Assembly: GCA_902795555.1 (NCBI GenBank) | Contig: CADBLV010000006.1 | Span: 1-6,668, forward strand | Reading direction: 5' to 3' | Source: an uncultured Eubacteriales bacterium | Lineage (GTDB): Bacteria > Bacillota_A > Clostridia > Christensenellales > Aristaeellaceae | Length of the DNA stretch: 6,668 bases | Shown: positions 1-6,100 of the stretch, in pieces | Numbering within the stretch: position 1 is the first letter of the stretch | How the letters are laid out: each line of letters starts with the position of its first letter | Program-made: the position numbers and the translations under genes | The notes under the pieces: generated by a model | Seen by the model: the letters and a program-made list of their open reading frames with translations, nothing else | Told to the model about the DNA's origin: nothing | The model's database searches: none

Positions 1-1
1 C

Positions 2-442
2 CTCCATGAAGCCCATCTGCGGGCCGTGGTGGCGGTGGGCTGGACAGGCAGACAGCTGAAATCCAATAATCAGGTCTATTTTGTTGATTATGTTCCGCAC
101 GACTGGCTGTTCCCCCGGGTGAAGGCGGTCATTCATCACGGCGGCGCCGGCACCACCGCCGCCGGCCTCCGATACGGTAAACCCACGCTGGTCATCCCCT
201 TCGCGGGCGATCAGCCCTTCTGGGGCTATCATGTCTATCAGGCGGGGTGCGGGCCGAAACCGGTTTCCTGCCAGAATGTCACCGTCCGACGGCTGACTTC
301 CGCCATGATCGATCTCACCACGAAGCCCCGATATCGGGAGAAGGCGGAAGCCCTGGGTGCCCTGATCCGGACAGAAAACGGAACCCGAACCGCAGCCGAC
401 CTGATTGAACAGTATACGAAAAACGGGATCGCCCCCCGGTGA
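2..442 (+). CDS. GT1-family UDP-sugar glycosyltransferase, C-terminal part (5' end outside window)
   Basis: The visible 146 residues are the C-terminal nucleotide-sugar-binding lobe of a GT-B fold glycosyltransferase of family GT1, in the subgroup that contains sterol 3-beta-glucosyltransferases and bacterial antibiotic or lipid glucosyltransferases. Seen directly: PHDWLFPRV, then HHGGAGTT (window residues 45-52), then PFAGDQPFWG (66-75), then a GPKPV turn. In this family the HGGAGTT loop contacts the donor diphosphate and the DQ pair contacts the donor sugar. The reading frame is open through the left edge, so the acceptor-binding N-terminal lobe lies outside; the GTG at 26 is not a credible start because conserved-looking sequence (LRAVVAVGW) spans it. 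The enzyme would be cytosolic or membrane-associated and transfer a hexose from a UDP-sugar; the acceptor (sterol-like lipid, glycolipid or natural product) cannot be told from this fragment. It is convergent with the protease gene and ends inside a terminator stem. Confidence 0.87.
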   Translation, partial: LHEAHLRAVVAVGWTGRQLKSNNQVYFVDYVPHDWLFPRVKAVIHHGGAGTTAAGLRYGKPTLVIPFAGDQPFWGYHVYQAGCGPKPVSCQNVTVRRLTSAMIDLTTKPRYREKAEALGALIRTENGTRTAADLIEQYTKNGIAPR

Positions 443-452
443 TCCCGTTTTT
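419..452 (+). terminator. Bidirectional Rho-independent terminator overlapping the GT1 stop codon
   Basis: A perfect 12-bp inverted repeat (AAAAACGGGATC / GATCCCGTTTTT) flanks a 10-base loop. Because the arms begin and end in A and T runs, the hairpin has a T5 tail on both strands, so it can stop + strand transcription from the glycosyltransferase and - strand transcription from the protease gene that ends at 556. The TGA stop codon (440-442) sits at the loop/right-arm border, so the last residues (KNGIAPR) are encoded by the left arm and loop. Convergent genes sharing one terminator are common in compact genomes. The call rests on sequence alone, without a folding energy calculation. Confidence 0.85.
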
Positions 453-476
453 CATATTGTCCGTAAACCGCTTCCG

Positions 477-550
477 TTTCTGGAGACGGTTCCCTGCCGA
501 AGCCGTTTTCACAGTCCCGAAGCAGTTTTCACGTTCCCGGAGGCGGTTCC
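477..550. repeat. Degenerate ~20-nt tandem-like repeats between convergent genes
   Basis: The spacer between the shared terminator and the protease stop codon has a visible 20-base rhythm. The units starting at 497 and 517 match at 17 of 20 positions (core CCGAAGC-GTTTTCAC). A third, weaker unit starts exactly 20 bases on, at 537 (CCGGAGGCGGTTCC). That third unit resembles an earlier copy at 480-493 (CTGGAGACGGTTCC) at 12 of 14 positions. An inverted relative, AACCGCTTCCG at 466-476, could pair with 538-548 with one mismatch. No start codon with a ribosome binding site is associated. It may be a local duplication or part of a longer transcript-end structure; no known repeat family is recognised. 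Confidence 0.5.
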
Positions 551-555
551 ATCGG

Positions 556-1833
556 TCACTTGCCCATCTTTTCCTTTGCCACCTCATAGGCCTTCTGCAG
601 CTGGACATCGTGTTCCAGATCCGCGAAGGCATACATGCCGTTGTCCCCTTCCGGCAGCGGAACCTCGATGTCCGGCTCGATGCCGTTCTTATGGACGGCA
701 TAGCCGCTGGGCGTATAATACTGCGCAATCGTCATCTGGAATCCCGAGCCCTTGGTGCCGACATTCCAGACCCCCTGGATGATGCCCTTGCCGAAGCTCT
801 TGACACCCACCACGGTGGCGCCTCCGCGATCCTTCAGCGCGCCGGTCAGAATCTCAGCGGAACTGGCGCTGTTTTCGTTCAGCAGGATCGTCACGGGAAG
901 ATCCACTTTTCCGTCCACGGTCTGATATTCCGAATGATCCTCAGCTCCGCCCCGATACACCAGATAGCACACCTCTCCGGCGTCCAGGAACAGATCGGCC
1001 ACATATCTGGCCTGCTCCACCCATCCGCCGGGATTATCCCGCAGATCGATGATCAGGCTCTTCACGCCCTGCTTCACCAGGTCGTTCAGCGCGTCCTCAA
1101 ACTCCTTTTCGCTCTGCCCCGCGAACTGATAAAACGCGATATAACCGACTTCCGCATCCAGCATCGTATGCTCAACCTGGTTCACGCTGATCGTCCGGCG
1201 GGTGATGGTTTTGACGATTTCCTCCCCGTCGCGGATAAAGGTCACATCCACGGCGGTGCCTTCATGGCCGCGCATGATGTCCACGGCATCCTGCAGATTG
1301 TCCGCCGTCACATACAGATCGTCCCCCACCTTGTAGAGGATATCGCCCCGCATGACGCCGGCTTCCAGGGCCGGGCTTCCGTCAAACACGCGGCTGATCG
1401 TGCAGATCTGGGTTTTATAGTTTGCACTGATCAGCACGCCGATCCCCACATAATTCCCTGCGTCGTCTTCCTCCATCTCCTGGAATTCCTCGGGATTATA
1501 ATAGAAGGAATAAGGATCTTCCAGGCCGGACATCAGTCCCTTCGCGGCGTATTCCACCATCTTGTCCAGATCCGGATCGATATAGAAGTACGCTTCCGCC
1601 GCCTCATAGAGATCATACAGCTCGGAAAAGCGCAGATAGCGTTCATATTCCTCCCGGGTCAGGGTCACCGTGTCGCCCTGATCGGTCTGCTGCGTTCCGA
1701 CAGAACTCGGGGCCGTCGTCGGCGTCTCCCGGGGAGCAAACATGGATTCCAGCCTGCCCATGGTCCCGGAGGCGCATCCGCTCAGCAGACAGAGCGCCAG
1801 CAGCGCACAGGCGATTTTCATGATTTTCTTCAT
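556..1833 (-). CDS. S41-family C-terminal processing peptidase, predicted lipoprotein
   Basis: This is a 425-residue serine protease of the CtpA/Prc/tail-specific type, expected outside the cytoplasmic membrane where it trims or degrades exported proteins from their C-termini. Domain order: signal peptide with KK and a lipobox LLSGC (Cys20 is the predicted lipidated residue); a Thr/Pro/Ser/Gln-rich linker to about residue 55; a helical segment with the family motif GLEDPYSFYY; a PDZ domain around 126-211 (VGIGV and SPALEAGVMRGDIL); then the S41 catalytic domain (LIIDLRDNPGG near 260). Catalytic residues are intact: Ser324 in SASSAE and Lys349 in SFGKG, 25 residues apart as in plant D1 protease, with Glu327 three residues after the serine. 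The protein ends soon after the catalytic domain (PSGYAVHKNGIEPDIEVPL), with no C-terminal peptidoglycan-binding domain. I chose ATG at 1833 because it gives a classical lipoprotein signal and has a good ribosome binding site; an in-frame ATG at 1866 would add 11 residues. It lies just downstream of, and is probably cotranscribed with, the PucR-like regulator. Confidence 0.93.
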   Translation of the reverse strand: MKKIMKIACALLALCLLSGCASGTMGRLESMFAPRETPTTAPSSVGTQQTDQGDTVTLTREEYERYLRFSELYDLYEAAEAYFYIDPDLDKMVEYAAKGLMSGLEDPYSFYYNPEEFQEMEEDDAGNYVGIGVLISANYKTQICTISRVFDGSPALEAGVMRGDILYKVGDDLYVTADNLQDAVDIMRGHEGTAVDVTFIRDGEEIVKTITRRTISVNQVEHTMLDAEVGYIAFYQFAGQSEKEFEDALNDLVKQGVKSLIIDLRDNPGGWVEQARYVADLFLDAGEVCYLVYRGGAEDHSEYQTVDGKVDLPVTILLNENSASSAEILTGALKDRGGATVVGVKSFGKGIIQGVWNVGTKGSGFQMTIAQYYTPSGYAVHKNGIEPDIEVPLPEGDNGMYAFADLEHDVQLQKAYEVAKEKMGK

Positions 1834-1841
1834 CGTGCTGA

Positions 1842-1850
1842 TCCTTCCTT
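1842..1850 (-). promoter_or_regulatory. Ribosome binding site supporting the 1833 start of the S41 protease
   Basis: Reading the minus strand, AAGGAAGGA is followed by 8 bases and then ATG at 1833. This, plus the MKK n-region of a lipoprotein signal peptide directly after it, favours 1833 over the in-frame ATG at 1866. The 1866 start is preceded by a less regular AGAGGGG six bases upstream, so it cannot be excluded. Confidence 0.6.
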
Positions 1851-1879
1851 CTGTGATAGATACCATGGCGTACCCCTCT

Positions 1880-2824
1880 TCATTCCGGCAGATTCAGAAG
1901 AATCCGGAAGAGACAGGCGTCCGGAAATTTCCGCAAATCGAGCCCCGTCATCCGCCTGATCTTTTCCAGCCGGTACAGCAGGGTGTTCCGATGTACAAAC
2001 AGTTGCCGGGAGGTCATGGACAGGCTCAGATCGTTTTCAAAAAAGCATCGCACCGTCTCGATCATTTCCCGGTCTCCGGTCAGCTCTCCCGATGTTCCGA
2101 AATAATCGCTGCGAACCCGGTTGCGCACCTCGGGCGGAATCGCCTCGAGCAGCCGCTCCAGGGCCTGATCCCGAAATCGGAACACGGCTCCCGGCCGGTG
2201 AAAAACCTCGGCAAGCCGCAAAGCGCTTCGGGCCTCGTCATAGCTGTCCGCCAGGAATTCCCATCCGGCCTTGCTTTCCCCGATGCCGCACAGCGTGCTG
2301 ATCCCGGCTTCCACTTCCAGGCTCTCCACGGCGGCCTCGGCATATTCCATGGCTTCTTCGCCTTCCGCGGAGCTCACGGTTTTGATCATCGCCACCGTGT
2401 CCGGCCGCATGGCCACCAGGCAGTCGTCCGCCTCCAGCGGCGCCACCGCCCGGAACAGATCCGCGAAAGACCCGTTCCAGCGTCCCCGGGCCAAAAAAAC
2501 AGCGACACACCGCAGGGGACGGAAAGGAAGATTCAGCTTCCCGATGTCCGTCCGCAGGCCGGGCGTCTCCTTTCGCTCCATCCAGTTCCGAAGCAGGCCC
2601 TCCGTCGTGGTTTCCGCCCGCTCCCTCCGGGATTCTGTCAGGGCGGCAATCAGCTGCTCCCCTTCCGGCCCCTCCGGAAACGTCAGGCAGAGGTCGCCCA
2701 CGGAAGCGTAAATCCGTTCCCCGTCCCGATAGGCTTCCCCGGGATGATCCGCCAGCCAGGAGCGGGCCTCCGGCGGCAGCGATGCCCCAGGCATCATCTT
2801 CACCGGAATGGATTCCTCCGCCAC
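1880..2824 (-). CDS. PucR/CdaR-family transcriptional regulator
   Basis: This is a 314-residue DNA-binding regulator. The C-terminal part (about 255-312) is the PucR-type helix-turn-helix domain: FFENDLSLSMTSRQLFVHRN followed by TLLYRLEKIRRMTGLDLR, matching the family's hallmark H-R-N-T-L-x-Y-R-L core. The middle (about 100-235) resembles the degenerate GGDEF-like domain of CdaR/PucR regulators, with GIGESKAGWEFLADSYDEAR (181-200) as its typical G-x-G ... S-Y-x-E-A segment; it has no cyclase catalytic motif. The first 90 residues are not recognised and no classical PucR ligand domain is evident, so the signal sensed is unknown. Relatives control purine, sugar-diacid and amino-acid metabolism. 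The start is GTG at 2824, placed 7 bases after a strong GGAGG. The stop lies 46 bases before the chosen protease start (13 bases before the alternative one), so the two genes probably share a transcript. Autoregulation is plausible but not shown. Confidence 0.92.
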   Translation of the reverse strand: MAEESIPVKMMPGASLPPEARSWLADHPGEAYRDGERIYASVGDLCLTFPEGPEGEQLIAALTESRRERAETTTEGLLRNWMERKETPGLRTDIGKLNLPFRPLRCVAVFLARGRWNGSFADLFRAVAPLEADDCLVAMRPDTVAMIKTVSSAEGEEAMEYAEAAVESLEVEAGISTLCGIGESKAGWEFLADSYDEARSALRLAEVFHRPGAVFRFRDQALERLLEAIPPEVRNRVRSDYFGTSGELTGDREMIETVRCFFENDLSLSMTSRQLFVHRNTLLYRLEKIRRMTGLDLRKFPDACLFRILLNLPE

Positions 2825-2828
2825 GTAG

Positions 2829-2840
2829 CTCCCTCCCCCT
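2829..2840 (-). promoter_or_regulatory. Strong ribosome binding site fixing the GTG start of the PucR-like regulator
   Basis: On the minus strand a purine block AGGGGGAGGGAG precedes GTG at 2824; the GGAGG within it is 7 bases from the start codon. There is no in-frame ATG with such a site until Met10-Met11, which supports the unusual GTG as the true start. Confidence 0.65.
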
Positions 2841-2857
2841 TTTTCCGACTGGACTCA

Positions 2858-2886
2858 AGTATATCACACATTGGGGGAATTGGAAA
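2858..2886 (-). promoter_or_regulatory. Candidate sigma-70/sigma-A promoter for the regulator-protease operon
   Basis: On the minus strand, TTTCCA (2886-2881; four of six matches to TTGACA) is followed by a 17-base spacer and TATACT (2863-2858), with TG one base upstream of the -10 box (TGATATACT), making an extended -10 element. Transcription would start near 2851, leaving a leader of about 27 bases that contains the purine-rich ribosome binding site. The spacer includes ATTGGGGG (2870-2877), which recurs inverted at 3038-3045. The prediction is by eye only. Confidence 0.55.
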
Positions 2887-3118
2887 GAGGAAGGGACGCG
2901 TCAGGACTGTTTCCCGCTTTCTGTCTCCGTGTGCGATCGGCGTGATAAATCCTCCGGCGCGGAACCGGCGGGCGATCACTTTGCCCTGACCTGCGCCAGG
3001 AACAGCCAGGAGAAGGATCCGTTTTTTCATGTTGATGCCCCCAATCCAACATTAACCGATGCGTGATGTAACGCTGCTTTCAGGCTTTACGCCTCGATTT
3101 CATGATGTCCCGCCGCAA
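2887..3118. other. Intergenic stretch upstream of the regulator; no confident gene
   Basis: This stretch separates the end of the large glycosyltransferase gene from the regulator promoter. No clear terminator follows the stop codon at 3119: only weak 4-bp hairpins (AGGC-TTTAC-GCCT and GCGT-ACGC) without a T-run are visible, so read-through into the regulator is possible. A minus-strand ORF starting with ATG at 3030 (MKKRILLLAVPGAG..., 76 residues, ending at 2800) begins after ATTGGGGGC. However, it runs through the candidate promoter and overlaps the regulator start by 25 bases, so I do not call it a gene. No tRNA, riboswitch or mobile-element end was recognised. Confidence 0.5.
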
Positions 3119-6100
3119 TCAGTACCAAACCTTCAGGATGCTCTTTCCAATATCCAGCCAGGACACCGGCGCGGCCAGGCCGGACGCGTACGGCAGGAAG
3201 ATCAGGAAGCCCGCCAGGGCCAGCAGGGCGAAGGCGACGGCAATCCGGGGCTTCATCTTTTCCGGCAGGCCCGGCCAGTCCTGAATGCACAGAACGATGG
3301 CCAGGATGATGAAGGGAACGCTGGCAAAATAATGGTAGATGTAGGTTCCCCGGGGCACAAGCACCCAGGGCAGATACTGAGCCAGGAGGCCGACAAACAG
3401 GAAAAGATACGGCAGCGGATTAAGATCGGGACGGCCGAAGGCCATACGGCGCAGCATGCCCGGACGGTCTCCGCCGGAGGCGATAAGCCCGAAGCGCAGC
3501 CGGGACAGCGCAGAGCGGCAGAGGCGAATCAGGCAGATCGCCAGCGCCGGCAGCGCGCCGTACCACACCACCGGATTTCCGAAGCAGAACAGGCTGTAGG
3601 AAACGTCCGTCGGATAAGGCAGATACTGTTTGGAAGCGAAATACATGGGCTTCCCGATGATGGGCCACTCCCACCAGGGGGAATAGAAGGGATGATCCAT
3701 GCCCAGCCGCGGGGTGGCGTGATAATTCAGCATGCCGATCTGGGCTTTCCATACCGCGGCGATATACTGGCCGACATTCGTAATCTGTTTGTTATAGGCC
3801 ATATAGGGCAGATAGCTGAGGAGATAGATCCCCGCCGGGACGGCCACGAAGAACAGCAGACACCAGGCGCAGAGCGTCAGGAAGCGCTTCCGCCAGGCCG
3901 CGATCACGGACACGCCGGCGCCTTCGGGCGCTGTCCCGTCCGCTTCCCGGAGGGCAGCATCCTTTCCGGCGGCATGCTCCGGCTCGTTCCGGAGGGCGCG
4001 GAAGGCATGGCCGAAGAAGAGCACGGCCAGTCCCGCTCCGGCGTAGAAGCCGATCCATTTGCTCGCGATGGCCAGGCCCATGAACAGGCCGCTGAGCCCC
4101 AGGGGCAGAAGCAGCCGGCGAAGCGGCGTTTTCAGGAAGTCCTTCTGCAGGAACCGGAGCATGAAGAAGAAGGCGAAAAGGATGAACAGAACGGGGAAGC
4201 TGTCGATCGTGGCAATCTGCGTCTGCGTCAGATGCTGACAGTCCAGGGCGAAAAGGGCGCAGGCCAGGGCCGCGGCCCAGGTTTTTTTCGTCAGCTGTTT
4301 GGCGAGCAGATAGATCCCCGGCAGCATGAGAATCCCGGCCAGGGCCCCCGCGAAGCGCCATCCGAAGGGCGTCATCCCGAAGATCAGCACGGAAAGGCTC
4401 ATGAGCACCTTGCCCAGAGGCGGATGGCTGGTTTCATAGGGAACGCTGCCCTGGATAAACTCCCAGGCCGTGCGGGCATGATAGATTTCGTCAAAATAGG
4501 TGCTGTTCCACCAGGAGGGTTCCGCCGCGGAGGTGGCGGCAAGGCCGAAGAATCCCGGAAGGTTCTCCAGGGTGTCCTGCTCGTCCAGCAGGGCCTCCGG
4601 ATCGGAATACAGCGGGGAATCCGGATCGCCGCCGGTTCGGGAAACCACCGTGGCGGGGATCCTTTCTCCGTCGCCGTTCCGGAAGATCACCTCGCACAGC
4701 TTCAGGCCGATCTGGTGGGCTGTGATCCGGAGATAGCGGCCGGAAAAATGCACCACGTTGGCGGTTTCGGAGAAATAGGTACGTCCTCCCTCCCCGTTCG
4801 CGACGGAGAGCGAGACGTATTTCCATTTGAAGCACTGGCCTTCCGCCATCTCCGCCCAGGTTTCATCCGACCAGGTCTCGCCGTCCTCGCTGGACGCCAC
4901 GGAGAAATCATATCGGCTCACCTGGGCAAAATACAGCATCACGGCGTCTCCGTGATCCGGCCCCAGATCAAAGGTCACCTGCTCCTCGTAGGCGCTGGAA
5001 ACCCAGGGATGCTGCGGGGCCTTGGTGCTGCCGAGGGTCGTGAGAGAAAGCACGGCAAAGGCCAGCGTAATCCCTGTAACGATCAGCGTGTCCCGCCGGT
5101 TCCATCGAAGGAAGGGATCCGGCAGCGGCAGCGGCGCCGCTTCCGCGATCTTCCCTTCCGGGATCGTCTTTGTACGTTCCGGCGCCGGAACGCCTTCCAG
5201 CACATCCGTCCCCAGGCGGACGGCATAGAGCGCGGCCAGGCAGTTCAGAACAGCCAGGATGTCCGCCGCAAGCACCGTGTCCGAAAGCAGATGGCCCGAG
5301 GCGGAACCCAGTCGGATGCTGTTGTCCAGCACGATGCCCTCGTTCACAAACACGGTGAAGGAAAACACGATCAGCAGCCCCAGCATCCTCCGGTCCTTCG
5401 ATCGCGCGAAGGCGGCTCCCAGCAGGAGAAGCGCCGGAAAGAGATAGCGCTCATGCATCTTCGGGCCGAAGCAATAGATCAGGATCAGCAGAAGCGCGCC
5501 GAAGTAAGCCAGATGGCGGCTGTTTCCCGAGCGGATCAGAAGGCTCAGCACGATCCCGAAGGAAAAGGCCATGGCCCCGTAGCCCGTAAGGCTCCAGGAA
5601 GCGCCGAACACGGCGCAGGCCAGGAAGAACAGGGCGAAGGCGCCGCCCATGACCGTTTCCGCCCAGGGTAAATTCCTCTGCGGACGGCTTTGCGGCCGCT
5701 GCCACAGCGCGTAGCCGGCGGAAAGCGCGGAAAGCAACGCGCAGGGAAGCCATCCCGCCGTCGCGGAAAGGCCGGCCCAGTTTCCGCCCATGAGATAGGC
5801 AAAATTGGCTGTGTTCAGAACGGCATAGGGATAGGAGGAAAGGGTTTGCTGATAAAGCTCCGGAAGAAAGGACAGAGGCTGACGCAGCTGAAAGGGCAGC
5901 ACGCAGAGCAGGCCCGTCCCCAGGGCCAGCGGCAGGGCCAGAAGGGCCCGTTTCCGGAGTTTCGGCCGCCTGACCAGGCAGATCGTCCATGCGCAGAGGC
6001 CCAGGGGCCCGAACATCAGAGCCTGGGGCTTGACGAGGACGGCCGCCACATACACAGGGAGCGCCAGATGCCATCGGTCCTCCGCGGCCAGCAGGCACAC

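Noticed and set aside
439..1959. A 506-codon open frame on the + strand
   Set aside because: It is antisense to the S41 protease, shows no recognisable domain, and its start lies inside the terminator stem of the preceding gene.
1742..2989. A 415-codon open frame on the + strand
   Set aside because: It is antisense to the regulator, crosses both its stop and its promoter, and has a low-complexity Pro/Arg/His-rich translation.
2995..3029. A + strand terminator ending in the T6 run at 3022-3027
   Set aside because: No adequate stem precedes the T-run; GGATCC is only self-complementary and no + strand gene ends here. The T-run is simply the complement of two Lys codons in the weak small ORF.
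2970..3030. Adenylate-kinase-like P-loop in the small ORF (AVPGAGQGK)
   Set aside because: The spacing does not fit G-x4-G-K-[ST]: the first position is Pro and the residue after Lys is Val. The resemblance is superficial.
3061..3100. Terminator after the large glycosyltransferase gene
   Set aside because: Only 4-bp stems are visible (AGGC/GCCT, GCGT/ACGC) and none is followed by a T-run on the minus strand.
3059..5671. An 870-codon open frame on the + strand
   Set aside because: It is antisense to the large glycosyltransferase gene, whose hallmark motifs are unmistakable. The translation is rich in Gln, His, Arg and Gly with no domain, as expected for the complement of a GC-rich gene lacking certain codons.
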